Below are positions 22,129 to 34,200 of a DNA stretch of 64,000 bases, one piece after another. Under the pieces are notes generated by a model. That model was not told the origin of the DNA. It saw only the letters and a program-made list of their open reading frames with translations, and ran no database searches. Position 1 is the stretch's first letter; each line of letters opens with the position of its first letter. The stretch lies in contig CM056729.1 of NCBI GenBank assembly GCA_029844215.1, positions 248,001-312,000 on the forward strand, given 5' to 3'. The DNA is from Przewalskia tangutica. Its lineage: Eukaryota; Streptophyta; Magnoliopsida; Solanales; Solanaceae. The position numbers and the translations under genes are program-made.

Positions 22129-22714
22129 AAACAGAAGTAAAATGCAAAATTTCCCAATGTTAGCATGTCACGTTGGGCTCGGATTCGTCCATTAATATCA
22201 CGTAGCACATAATATGTTGTTGGTCGTTGGGTCGTGAGAAACCCTTCGACAATTGGGCGGGCCTCCTAATTGTGGTGTCGATACCAAGGACCGACCCACC
22301 TAAGGTAAATGCATGCATGACTTAGTATGAAGGGTGGTATAGCTCTATCCTAAGTTGCTAAGATTTGGCTTTTCTAGACGCAAGGTTCCCGAGCGGACAA
22401 CTCGAGTGAGAAGGCTACGCGGCCACCGGTTAGACCGGGCACTCCACGTATATTACCAACTCTCCTAAATTTGGATTTTGAAGAAAGAATTTTGCTGATG
22501 CACCCAGCGCACCTCGCATGTAGTGTGTGTTTGTGTGAATTTTCCAGAGTGGAAGAAATATGAGCGGAATGCCAGTTTAAGGAAAGCAGTAAAGCATGTA
22601 GCAATTAAACAGTTAAACATACAAAATTAAGCGAGCAATTTTAAGGCATTTAAAACAAACAAATAAAGCTAAGCAATAATAAACCTAGGTTTGTTATGGT
22701 CAAGAACCTAAAAT
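22129..22714 (-). other. Ogre 5' leader
   Basis: This is the non-coding stretch between primer-binding site and ORF1. The small frame at 22374-22604 has no recognised motif. No repeat array is seen here, in contrast to the 3' region. Confidence 0.5.
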
Positions 22715-22731
22715 CCCCAGCGGAGTCGCCA
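22715..22731 (-). other. Ogre primer-binding site (tRNA-Arg type)
   Basis: Minus-strand TGGCGACTCCGCTGGGG starts 4 bases after the 5' LTR end. A TGG start complements a tRNA CCA end. A tRNA-Arg primer is reported for Ogre elements and this sequence resembles their site, but no tRNA was compared here. Confidence 0.75.
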
Positions 22732-22735
22732 TTTC

Positions 22736-25700
22736 TGTCGCGCCCTTTTTCAGCCGCGGCATTCTAAAATAGCGAGCCCTGCTCAAATAAAAGGTTAGAA
22801 AATAAAATAAAAAAAATAGTTAAAAAGGTTTAAGAGGTTTTAAAAATGTTGGAAGATGCTTAAAGGTGCTAAAAGATTATAAAGATGCTAAAGTTTAAAA
22901 GGGTGCTAAAATGCTAAAGGGTTGCTAGAATGCTAAGGGTTCGCGGAGTCGCCACCTAATTAATTGAGTGAATTAGGACACCTAAATGTTTAACTAGTTT
23001 GAAGTAAAACATTAACTCCATTTTATGGTCTGCTAAACTTAGTGAGATTCTGGGTAAGGGTTCTTTATTAATCTAGAGGGAAGGGGTTAGGCACCCTCTA
23101 AGATCCGCTAACTTGCGGTTGTCCTGCCAAACCTAGGGTAATTATTATACTAATAAAATATGTATTGAGAGTTATTTAAACAGGGCATAAAAGACTATGA
23201 GATTTGTTTAAAATGTAAGAGTTAGTTTCAAAAAGAGGCAAATGTATTGCTGGAGTAAAAATATATGCAAGTATTCCTTTACCTAAGAGGTATATGTTGC
23301 TTAGCATGATAATGTGAGAAAACATATCTATTATGCAACAGAAGTATTTATTATTTTCTTTGTATTAACAGGGATTTCCTCAAAGCAGTTTTAAAATCTC
23401 TCGACTAACCCTATTTATTATGCCAGCGTAGAGTATTAAGCGGTTTATTATAGTTTTTTTAAACAGGGCGAGCCTAAAGTAATTAACCTAAAGGGAATTG
23501 GCTTCTAAATTAGAGGTTCGAAGTTTAGATGTTCTAATTATTCTATTAATTAATGTAGCGTTTAGACAAATAATTTACAGTACATAAATGAATGGGGGGG
23601 CGGGGTAAGAACAATAAGACGACTCGAGGAATGGCGAAGTCATTTCGCCTCTGGCTTAGAATTCTTGATGCGGAGGATAAATGCATGTAGATGTAGGTCT
23701 TCGCGTTTGCCACAATGAGTCCCGCTATGAGACTCTTTGTTGCTCCGGTGTATTTCATGTAAAAAAAAATGATAAAGATTAGTAAATATTCCAAATAATA
23801 TAATATAGATGAACATGTGCAGGTTTTAGCTGGCATTTAATCAAATCAGTTTTTTAGAACTAATATCTCGAACAAGACAAAAGGCCGAAAACAAATTGGC
23901 ATATGGGACCAACTTATAGTAAATGACAGTAGCAGCAACACAAGTAACAGCAGCAACAATAATTCCAAAATAGTAGCAGCAGTAATAACGCTAAAGCAAT
24001 AGCGCCAACAGAACAGTAGTAGCAAGACTAATATTAACCAGTTGTTTCTATGGTTTAGGAGACTTTACCAGTGTATTAATTTAAAAAAAAAATCCGAGCA
24101 AGACAAACATGTACATCTTAGTAGGCAATTCAGGTAATTAAGATGAGCTATGCATGAATGTCCTAAGGGGAGGCCTATATGTAGATAATTAGTGTATATA
24201 TATGCAGCAAGGCAGAATCGCAAACCAACGGTATGTCAGTGGCAACAATTGATAAAAAAGGGATCAATAGGACTCTGAAACATATAGGAGATTATTTATA
24301 TTCACGTTTCGAATTGCACAAAATCATTTGAATCAGAATTGGGTATGCAAAATCCAACCAAGTATATGATCAATAATGTAGACATGCAGGTTTAGAAATT
24401 GAACCAAAGAGAACACTAAGAATATTATTTCATCTATGTAGGGACTATTAAGTCACATATTGCGTATTTATGTTATATCTAGCCATGAAACATTTCCGCA
24501 AAGCACACTTATATTTGAGATGGTTATCGAAGTCTGCATACCTTCAGTTTAAGCTAACACATATTCAAAATAGGTTTAAATCCTACTATGTCATCTTAAG
24601 CTATTTTAAATATGTTTACAAGTGATCTATGGGTATTGAACCAATAATGCCCATCATTTATCAATCAGATAGCCAACTCTAACGATTGTGCGATCTATCG
24701 AGTGTCCACTTAGTGAATACAAAGAAATACAACTTAAAGCATTAGCTACCTGTAACTTAGCTAAACCTATACAATATCAATTCAACCGTCATAAACAACC
24801 TCTAAATTTTAATTGAACCTTCATAGTAACCAAATGGGTAGTTATAAAGTAAACAAGATATGACTAACAGGCAGGGGATCAATCGATCTCCAATATATGT
24901 TAAACAGGCTTAAATGCTAACTAACTGACCTAAAATTGAAACTGAAACCTGAACTGAAATCTTTTAACACATAATTAGTCCGCAAGAAACTCGCAATGAA
25001 AGTAAAAGAGTAGAATCGAGAGGATGAATTTACCTTCTCCGCAAATAACCGGGGCAGCGTATCAAGTCGTCGGTTCACTCGGAGGGTTTATTGCGGTTAT
25101 GCGAAAGGATGAAACTTCAAAAAAAGCTTGAGGATTCTGAATTATCTGCTCTGGAATGCTTAACTTCGAATGATGCTTCCTGTTCTCTCTCGATTTCTGA
25201 ATTTCGATGCTATGGGTATCCTGCCCTTTTCTGAATCCCCCCGTCGATGCCTATTGCATGCATATAACTTCCGTATTTATAGCCCTAATTCGGGTTCTAA
25301 ATTAGGGTCATTTTTGGGCTGATATCAACGCAATTTTAGTACTGATTTGGTGCGATTTTGTGGACTGATATGGAAAGTTGATGGTTGTCTTCGTGACTGA
25401 TTTCTTAGGGAATCTATTTTGGAAGGTAAGTTTATTCGGGGTATATGTTGGTACTGGTTCTTGTTATGGTAGGTCTGTATGATAGCATGGGTGTAAGATT
25501 TTGGACGATAATTGGAAGATTTGGCATGGTTATGGTAAGTTTGGGCGATGGGAAGAGAAGGTGCGGCGATTTTTAGGTTTAGGTTTCTTTTAGGTTTTTT
25601 TCTTTTTGTTGAGGGGTCTGGGGAAGACGAGGGAAATGGGGCTGGGTCGAGGGAAATAAGGTGTGGCGCATGGTCAAGCCATGTGTCGCGTGTCAGGGTA

Positions 25701-26403
25701 ATGTGGTGGGTATTATTTAGGTATTGGGTATTAGGTATTAGGTTAGTTTTAATTAGGTAGAGTTTTAAGTTAGTGTTATAATTATTAGTTTTAGGCTCTT
25801 AATTAGTGACAAAGTAATTAATTAATTGTGATTAAATTATCTAATTGTTATAAAATAAATGCGGGTGTGTTATTTAATTAATGCTTAATGCTTCAGAATG
25901 CGGCGCTATTATTTAAAAATCTTATTGTTGCATTATTGCGAAGTTAAATTAAAATTAAAATTGAGTCTAGATTAAATTACTTAAATGCTAAATGTGAGTA
26001 TGATATTTAAGAATCGTTTAAAGCTTTATAAATGTGGTGCTATTAAATGCATATATCAGATTAAAATTGATTTTTAAATTACAAATGATTATGAAATTCT
26101 CTTGCGTATCACTAAACGCGACTATGCTACTTGATACGACGTCATTGCTAAATTATTTATTTTATGCATTTATTACTTACTTAAGAATTACGACAGAGCT
26201 TGAAATCAACTAACGCGGACGCGGGACTCTAAGTGCTTGAAACTCTACGTAAGATGCGATGCCATTATTAAATTATTTATTTATGCCTGTATTTATGTTT
26301 TATTGTTGTATTTTATTATAAAAATCCTAAAAAATTATTTTACAAAATTAGTGTAATTTTATGGTTAATGGCTGGACGGGAGGGTCAAAATTGGGTGTCA
26401 ACA
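22736..26403 (-). mobile_element. Ogre 5' LTR (3668 bp)
   Basis: Partner of 5683-9341, with the same termini. Most of the length is identical; differences cluster in patches (about 24400-24540, 24680-24706, 24990-25045, 25600-25700, 25885-25910). In those patches CTG/CAG-type trinucleotides change to TCG/CGA or are lost in one copy. It drives transcription toward lower coordinates. Confidence 0.9.
25274..25281 (-). promoter_or_regulatory. TATA box candidate in the Ogre 5' LTR
   Basis: Minus-strand TATAAATA in a locally mixed-composition stretch, about 1.1 kb inside the LTR from its upstream end. It is conserved at 8225-8232 in the 3' LTR. Transcription would run toward lower coordinates and include about 2.5 kb of R-U5. 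Confidence 0.5.
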
Positions 26404-26408
26404 ACTGT
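26404..26408. repeat. Target site duplication of the Ogre element, right copy (ACTGT)
   Basis: Identical to 5678-5682 and directly adjoining the LTR terminus ...GTGTCAACA. Confidence 0.85.
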
Positions 26409-27206
26409 TTTGTTATATGTCTATAATGTCATCGACATGTGGGAGATAAAAGTCCTTAGACTTGAGGTCAATATCATCTTGTTTACGGAGTAATGTACTT
26501 TGATCATGTCCTAAGCTCAAATGCCTTATAGGTTGAGACGCGGCTTGTTTTGGGTGCATTACGAAGTAGATTAAAGATGGTATGTGAGCCAAGAAAGGAT
26601 TCATTCCTTGAAGTTATATTCGAGTGAACACTCAGGTACTCATATGGTATTAGGTTGACTAAGTCATTGGCCAATGCATTGGACATGTCTGTGACATGGT
26701 CTAGTTGTCAACTAATATAGATGAGATATAATAATTAAGCCATTTGGATAGACATTTGACAGATCCTAAACTTGATTGAGTGTGACATGAATGAAGGGAT
26801 TTTATCTTCTCACATATAGGTTCAGTTCACATATTTTGTGTAGCTAAATTTTACATATTGGGTTCGTCTTCCGGCGCAGTCTAGGAGTTTCGTGAAGATC
26901 CTAATGTAATTAGTGACTGATATGTAAAGGCCTGAAGGGTAACACTAAGTCAAATATTCTGTCGATTGAAAGATGTAATTAGAAGGAGATTATATCTATA
27001 TGTTCGGTTGATGACTGGGACATTAAAATGAGAAAAGACTGAAAAATAGGACAGAACCGCGGTGCCCTGTTTTGGGACGCGGTGCCAAGAACACTGGGCA
27101 GCACCGCGGTGCCTATTTAGTGGGATCGCAGTGCCTGTACGAATTCTGGCAGTCTGATTTTCTGCTTGGGCCCAGCCCACGTAAACCCTAAGCCTCTGCT
27201 TACAAC

Positions 27207-27214
27207 TATAAATA
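27207..27214 (+). promoter_or_regulatory. TATA box of the copia LTR
   Basis: TATAAATA within 'acaactataaatagagggc', the usual form in plant LTR promoters. It lies about 350 bases before the presumed LTR end. Confidence 0.55.
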
Positions 27215-27596
27215 GAGGGCTTACCTCTCATTCCAAAGAGAATACACCAAAACCTAAGAGAGGTCAATCTCTTCTAAAGATCTGTCAGAATCCCTAGCAT
27301 TCCTGACTTAGCGATTACATCAAAGTTCTATAACTTGCAAATCGAGGGACGTTTGCGTGTGCACCCTCAGACTACACAAGTTCCAGAAGATTCAACTGCT
27401 TGGCTGATTGCTTCGAGAATGTAAGTCTTCTGTCGAATTTTTACATTATTCTTTGTGTTTGTATGTTTTCATTACTTATCATACTGCAGTTCGACCATCG
27501 TCGGGTTTGAAACATAAATTTTTAAATTCCGCTGCGTGTACGAATCCGATGTAAACTCCTACACTTAGACATGTTGCAGGCGATTTTGTATGTTGT

Positions 27597-28099
27597 TGTA
27601 ACACTCCGTAAATTCGGATTAGGTGTGGATGTGTTAAATGAATATTAATGTGACATTTTAGACATGTGAAGTGCTATCGGGATGAGTTTGGGTGGAAATA
27701 GCTGTTTTGAAATCAAGACGAGTAATTCGATAGAATCGGCTAAGTTTACGACAGGCCTGTCTTCCGTCCCGAGTTCTTGAAACTCCGTTACGAATTTGAG
27801 AAAACCTAAAACATCAAAGTTGAAGATATTTGAAATACCTTTCCAACGGTATATTGTGGAGGCCGAATGGATCTCTGTAAAAAATGTTATGCACGTTATA
27901 AAAACACTGCACAGAAGCAGGCACGCCACACGCCGCGTGGGAGGGAGCGTGCGATACCCCCGCATCGCGGGAAGAGGCAGGAAATCACTCTATCTAAACT
28001 TTTGACCTGAAAGGGGTCCTACGATTGCCCTGAGTCGCGGGTCCATCTCGAATGGGCCGGATTTCGAGTCCAAACTTCAGATTTACGTATTTTAAGTTA
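27597..28099 (+). mobile_element. Truncated gypsy (Tekay/del-like) LTR, plus orientation
   Basis: It starts TGTAACACTCCGTAAATTCG, matching the reverse complement of the LTR that ends at 29966. The two agree clearly over the first 100 bases and loosely further in. It stops at 28099, where the Helitron-like element begins. Confidence 0.6.
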
Positions 28100-28559
28100 C
28101 TAGTTTCTGGATACGTGTGTTGCACGTGTATCCCATGCTAATCAGTTCAAATATTTTAGTAAAATGGTATAATTAATATCATCTCATATTTTTTTCATCG
28201 TAAAGCATGAACTACTGAAAAATGTATTCCGATAAATGTGAAAGAATTAGGAGTCCTTTCATCTGTGAATTTAACAAAATAATATTAGTTGTACTGTATA
28301 TCTAATCATATTACAAAATATAACATGACAATCACGTATCAAATATTGGTTGTTGGGTGTTTTAATACTTTATAAAATTGCAACTTTCTATCAAATCAAA
28401 GAAATAATATCTCAAGTCTCCAAATTTAATGTTTAACAATAAAAAAGAACAAAATGACATGCTAAATTTTTCTAACCAATTATAAACTTTACCAGCTTAT
28501 GCTGCAAAATGGTAAACTAACTTTGAGGGTAGGAGCTTCCTACTTTTAGTATAATATGA
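28100..28559 (-). mobile_element. Non-autonomous Helitron-like element (460 bp)
   Basis: On the minus strand it begins TCATATTATACTAAAAGTAGG and ends with a hairpin (GATACACGTG, CAA, then CACACGTATC) followed by CAGAAACTAG. The CTAG end matches the CTRR rule, the hairpin lies a few bases before it, and the flanks are A and T, the known Helitron target dinucleotide. The 5' phrase also resembles plant Helitron starts. It is A/T-rich with no Rep/helicase coding. Confidence 0.6.
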
Positions 28560-28641
28560 TATTTGTGGCCGGCACACACATATAAAGGAAACTCCAATGG
28601 ATATCGTTTTATAGACCCTCTAAGACACACTTAAACTTAGG
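28560..28641 (-). mobile_element. 5' leader remnant of a gypsy element
   Basis: On the minus strand, following the primer-binding site, it reads CCTAAGTTTAAGTG... and then TATATGTGTGTGCCGGCCAC, resembling the leader of Tekay/del-like elements. The remainder of that element is absent. Confidence 0.5.
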
Positions 28642-28653
28642 GCTCTGATACCA
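28642..28653 (-). other. Primer-binding site (initiator tRNA-Met type)
   Basis: Minus-strand TGGTATCAGAGC, 5 bases after the LTR end GGCGTGACA. This is the exact plant initiator tRNA-Met complement commonly used by retrotransposons. Confidence 0.8.
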
Positions 28654-28658
28654 AGCTT

Positions 28659-29966
28659 TGTCACGCCCCGAACCTGGGCCTGGACGTAACACGGACACTT
28701 GGTGCCTGCAAGTGATCGAGGGAAATACATGGCATGATGAGTCAACATGGGACATGTACTTATGTGAAATATAATTTAAAACATGAATAATCTGGATAAA
28801 ATATTTGAACATCATAATAATGCTGAAAATATTGTTTTGAAGCATAAGTGTGAAAATAGTCTGAAAACATGATAGTGTAGCCCATAAGGCTGAACATAAC
28901 TGAAAACCCAACATCACAAGGACCAGATCCGTTGTCTTGTAAATCAATGCATGCATCGTGAAATGCAAGCCCCGAAAAATAGGGACATAAGTACACTAGA
29001 ATTGTACTTGTATGTAAAGCAATTAAATGAAAGAATAGTAAGTGGGGTGCTCGGGGAATGGACAGTCCAAATAAATAACATCAATACATGAAGTAATACA
29101 AAACTATAAATGTTGACTGTACTGAAGTTGTGAATTATAAACTACAACAGAATACTGTAAATTGTAATCTGAAACTAAAACCTGGACATGGTCATGATCT
29201 GCACGATCAAGCTGTAACATGAGTAAAATATTTTTAATCCCATGTTTTGTTTAAGAATCGTGTTAGGAATCATGTATTTAGCACTAGGATTGATTAAGAA
29301 TCACAGATGTATTCTTACCTTGATGTGGGAGGTTGAGAGGAGAGAAAAGTCATCCTTATAGGTTTTTTACAAAGTTGGAATGCCTGACAAATGAATTTTC
29401 GAGTTAAGTGTTGAATTTATAAACGGGGTATTTTGGACCGCTAGGCTCGCCGAGTGAGCTCCAAAACGAGGGGTGAGCTCTCTATGCAACATGTTCTATA
29501 GCGAGGTCCTACCCTTGCTTTGAGCTTCACTTAGCGAGCTTACCCGACCAAAATGAACTTAAGTTGATTTTTCTGGACCCTATACGTCGCTGATAGAGGA
29601 CTATGGCGAGCGAGCTCCCTTGTCCATTTCATACTTAGCACAACATTCAGTAAAATGTCCATAACTTCTAACACAGAACTCCGATTGATCTGGTCCATAT
29701 ATGGTTGGAAAGTTTTCAAAGGGCTACAACTTTCTTGTTTTAATCTTTGTCCAATTCGCATCGGATTTTAACGTAAACAGGCTCGAAGGTAGACCTATTG
29801 TAAACTTAGTCGATTCTATTAAATCTTATGTACTTTACTATTTTTCTTGAATTCGAAACCACTATTTTCATCCAAAATCATCCCGATGGGACTTCATATG
29901 GCTAAAATGTCACACTAATACTCGTTTAACACATTCACACCTAACTCAAATTTACGGAGTGTTACA
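28659..29966 (-). mobile_element. Gypsy (Tekay/del-like) 5' LTR, 1308 bp
   Basis: On the minus strand it starts TGTAACACTCCGTAAATTTG at 29966 and ends GGTTCGGGGCGTGACA at 28659, giving TG...CA ends and a correctly placed primer-binding site. Only the leader follows; gag and pol are missing. The internal frames of 60-120 codons show no domain. Confidence 0.75.
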
Positions 29967-30060
29967 ATAATAATGGCAAATATGATGACAACGATAGAAA
30001 TAACGAACTTCACCAAAGTATGTGGGATCACTTAGGTCCTCGTAACAAAAAAATCATCTT

Positions 30061-30435
30061 GATCCCATCGCTGAAAAGTTCCATATGTTCCCGGTCCTTG
30101 AGCCTAATTCTAATCAAGAAGAGAATGTTTTAGTTGGTTTACGAGAATAAAATGAATGTCTTTGTATCATAACTTGTTTGGAAGATGATAAAGGCAGTGT
30201 TGAGATATTTGTCATGAAGGAATATGGAGTAAAGGAATCATGGACATCCTTATTTTTCATAAGGAATTTAGAAATAAATCCTTCTTATGGATTTCATGTG
30301 CCCTTTTCCATAACAGAGACCGGAGAAGTAGCTTTGATACTAGACGATCGTCGCAAAAATGTTGTAGTATACATTCCTAAGAATGATAATACAAGAGACA
30401 TGCTTAAATTTGTGACCCCATCCTTACCTATGTGA
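30061..30435 (+). pseudogene. F-box-associated domain C-terminal fragment
   Basis: The frame reads EKFHMFPVLEP, a stop TAA at 30148-30150, then NECLCIITCLEDDKGSVEIF, VMKEYGVKESWTSLF and SYGFHVPFSITETGEVALIL. MKEYGVKESWTKLF-type and GEVALI-type phrases are typical of the F-box-associated (FBA) interaction domain of plant F-box proteins, which select substrates for SCF ubiquitin ligases. The F-box itself and the N-terminal half of the FBA domain are missing, and no start codon precedes the fragment. It is a pseudogene remnant of a large, fast-evolving family. Confidence 0.7.
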
Positions 30436-31281
30436 AAAGATTGACCTCGCCAGATGAATTCTACTGGAGTGAGGAGCGACACAAAATGATTGGAAATAAC
30501 CCTTTTTCTTGGAGTAATGGTTCATGGAGTGATGGATTTATGTTCTTTGTTTAGAGAACTTCAACTCTCCCAGCGTTGTAATGTTACTCCTCTCTTCTTT
30601 GCTTCTGTTTGAGATGTCAAGGAAGAATTAAGAAATTATTCAAATAGAGGAGGTTTTCTTCTATTGTAATCACACCAAACAAAAGAGAGAAGGAATATTG
30701 AGGCATCACAAACATGGTTTAAGAAATAGTATGTGAGAAAAAATAAAGAGTGCGAGCGTTACTGTAGTGTGGTGGGAGGCTTATTTTTTTTGAGCGTGTA
30801 CCGATCCTTGGAGTATTTTACTCAAGCCTACAAGTGTAAAATTCATTGATAGAGTGATATCAGTTTCTCCTCTCGGCCCGTAGTTTTTTTTCTTATTCAG
30901 AAGAATTTTTACGTAAAAATCTTGGTGTCATTATCGCTCTTTTTCTTGTTGATTAACCATATTTTCGTATTTCAATTTTTTACTATTATATATTGTAAAT
31001 ATTATTTTTGTGTGCTATTTCCCCCCAACACTATGTACAAAGTACAAACCTATAAATAATAAGCTAACCAAATCAAATATACTTTCAAAATACTAACACA
31101 CACACTCTCTTTCTCTCTCAGTGAAAGAAGTTGGTCCTAGAGTCAAGGTAAGTGAAATTTTGAAATCTTAGGAGAAAGGATTTATTTTGAGGGAATTACA
31201 AGAGAACTGAAGTAACAAGAAATATCCCACTAAAATTGTCATGATCTATAGGAGAAACGTTATAACCACCGGTACAAGACA
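30436..31281. other. Stretch without a recognisable gene
   Basis: A/T-rich. Around 30790-30960 it resembles the 3' part of an LTR (long T runs, 'aagcctacaagtgtaaaattc'), but no termini were found. The part after 31080 is CT-rich with 'ctctctttctctctcagtg', perhaps an old transcribed leader next to the satellite array. Confidence 0.35.
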
Positions 31282-34200
31282 ACAAAATAATATTAAGTAT
31301 TTTTGTCTCTCCTCCACAAATGTACATGGACATGGAGAGGAAATATGAAATTAAACAACAAAAAGGAGTAGGGCATTTTATTAGTATACCCTCGGGAGCA
31401 AATTCCTTTAATTGAAACCCAATTTAAGAGGACAAACCTGAAAATTTACAAAGTTAAGACGATCTCAGTCATACTCACACACTTTGAAATGTTCCTCAAT
31501 ACCACAAAAAGTTAATTTGGTTCCAACTTGCAGTGCTCTTCTTATTCTGTGAGAAAAGAAAATGGATGCTTCTGTTTCTGAGGTGGACGAACGTGTTATG
31601 AGCCAAATTAAGTAACATGTGACTTGCACATAGACACGGGCATTAGCCATATTCTTTGTATAAATAGGGGAATTAGGGCTTGTAATTGATATAATGTGAA
31701 TTGATATAGAAATTGATTTAATTGCAATATTAATTCACAATAATGCCCCTATTTATACAAATAATATGGCTAATTATAATATAGCCTCCTTGTCCATGTG
31801 CAAGTCATGTGCTACTTATTTTGGCTCATAACAAAATAATATCAAGTATTTTTGTCTTTCCTCCACAAATGTGCATGGACATGGAGAGAAAAGATGAAAT
31901 TAAACAACAAAAAAGGAGTAGGACATTTTATTAGTATACCCTCGGGAGTAAATTCCTTTAATCAAAACCCAATTAAGAGGGCAAACCTTAAAATTTACAT
32001 AGTTAAGACAGCTTCAGTCATACTCGCACACTTTGAAATTGTTCCTCAATACCACAAAAAGTTAATTTGGTTCCAACTTGCAGTGCTCTTCTTGTTCTGT
32101 GAGAAAAGAAAATGGATGTTTCTGTTTCTGAGGTGGAAGAACGTGTTATGAGCCAAATTAAGTAGCACATGACTTGCACATAGACATGGGCATTAGCCAT
32201 ATTCTTTGTATAAATAGGGGAATTAGGGCTTGTAATTGAGATAATGTGAATTGATAGAGAAATTAATTTAATTGCAATATTAATTCACAATAATTCCTCT
32301 ATTTATACAAAGAATATGGCTAATTATAATATAGCCTCCTTGTCCATGTGCAAGTCATGTGCTACTTATTTTGGCTCATAACAAAATAATATCAAGTATT
32401 TTTGTCTTTTCTCCGCAAATGTACATGAACATGGAGAGGAAAGATGAAATTAAATAACAAAAAGGAGCAGGGCATTTTATTAGTTACCCTCGGGAGCAAA
32501 TTCCTTTAATTGAAACCCAATTTAAGAGGGCAAACCTGAAAATTTACACGGTTAAGATAACCTCAATCATACACTTTGAAATTGTTCCTCAATACCACAA
32601 AAAGTTAATTTGGTTCCAACTTGAAGTACTCTTCTTGTTCTGTGAGAAAAGAAAATGGATGCTTCTGTTTCTGAGGTGGACGAACGTGTTATGAGCCAAA
32701 TTAAGTAGCACGTGACTTGCACATAGACACAGACATTAGCCATATTCTTTGTATAAATAGGGGAATTAGGGCTTGTAATGGAGATAATGCGAATTGATAT
32801 AGAAATTGATTTAATTGCAATATTAATTGACATTAATGCCCCTATTTATACAAAGTATGGCTAATTATAATATAGCCACCTTGTCCATGTGCAAGTCATG
32901 TGCTACTTATTTTGGCTCATAACAAAATAATATCAAGTATTTTTGTCTTTTCTCCGCAAATGTACATGAACATGGAGAGGAAAGATGAAATTAAATAACA
33001 AAAAGGAGCAGGGCATTTTATTAGTTACCCTCGGGAGCAAATTCCTTTAATTGAAACCCAATTTAAGAGGGCAAACCTGAAAATTTACACGGTTAAGATA
33101 ACCTCAATCATACACTTTGAAATTGTTCCTCAATACCACAAAAAGTTAATTTGGTTCCAACTTGAAGTACTCTTCTTGTTCTGTGAGAAAAGAAAATGGA
33201 TGCTTCTGTTTCTGAGGTGGACGAACGTGTTATGAGCCAAATTAAGTAGCACGTGACTTGCACATAGACACAGACATTAGCCATATTCTTTGTATAAATA
33301 GGGGAATTAGGGCTTGTAACGGAGATAATGCGAATTGATATAGAAATTGATTTAATTGCAATATTAATTGACAATAATACCCCTATTTGTACAAAGTATG
33401 GCTAATTATAATATAGCCACCTTGTCCATGTGCAAGTCATGTGCTACTTATTTTGGCTCATAACAAAATAATATCAAGTATTTTTGTCTTTCCTCCACAA
33501 ATGTACATGAACATGGAGAGGAAAGATGAAATTAAATAACAAAAAGGAGCAGGACATTTTATTAGTATACCCTCGGGAGAAAATTCCTTTAATTGAAACC
33601 CAATTTAAGAGGGCAAACCTGAAAATTTACACGGTTAAGACAACCTCAGTCATACACTTTGAAATTGTTCCTCAATACCACAAAAAGTTAATTTGGTTCC
33701 AACTTGAAGTACTCTTCTTGTTCTGTGAGAAAAGAAAATGGATGCTTCTGTTTCTGAGGTGGACGAACGTGTTATGAGCCAAATTAAGTAGCACGTGACT
33801 TGCACATAGACACAGACATTAGCCATATTCTTTGTATAAATAGGGGAATTAGGGCTTGTAACGGAGATAATGCGAATTGATATAGAAATTGATTTAATTG
33901 CAATATTAATTGACAATAATACCCCTATTTGTACAAAGTATGGCTAATTATAATATAGCCACCTTGTCCATGTGCAAGTCATGTGCTACTTATTTTGGCT
34001 CATAACAAAATAATATCAAGTATTTTTGTCTTTCCTCCACAAATGTACATGAACATGGAGAGGAAAGATGAAATTAAATAACAAAAAGGAGCAGGACATT
34101 TTATTAGTATACCCTCGGGAGAAAATTCCTTTAATTGAAACCCAATTTAAGAGGGCAAACCTGAAAATTTACACGGTTAAGACAACCTCAGTCATACACT

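Larger units (their letters stand above)
5683..26403 (-). mobile_element. Ogre/Tat-type Ty3-gypsy retrotransposon, complete with both LTRs (20.7 kb)
   Basis: Structure on the minus strand: 5' LTR (26403-22736), primer-binding site, ORF1, gag, protease with G-patch, probable intron, RT, RNase H, archaeal-type second RNase H, integrase, repeat-rich 3' region, polypurine tract, 3' LTR (9341-5683). Size above 20 kb, multi-kb LTRs, an extra ORF before gag, the intron between protease and RT and a second RNase H are established hallmarks of Ogre/Tat elements. Near-identical LTRs and an intact target duplication indicate a fairly recent insertion. All coding parts show broken frames as assembled. 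Some breaks coincide with CTG/CAG-type patches and may be sequencing artefacts, so autonomy cannot be judged. Confidence 0.9.
26404..27563 (+). mobile_element. Copia 3' LTR, right piece
   Basis: Continuation of the LTR started at 5299 after the Ogre insertion. A TATA box (27207-27214) and a leader-like stretch lie in the expected 3' half. The exact end is uncertain; I take ...aactcctaca near 27563 as the CA terminus. The joined length would be about 1.5 kb. The short frames within are not coding. Confidence 0.5.

Noticed and set aside
27597..29966. A large TIR DNA transposon
   Set aside because: The right end is a proper LTR with primer-binding site, no transposase is present, and flanking bases do not match.
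32567..33916. 88-codon frame repeated in the satellite units as a small gene family
   Set aside because: The frame covers part of the foldback arm and the unit body, starts at different places, has no domain, and is conserved only because the units are recent copies.
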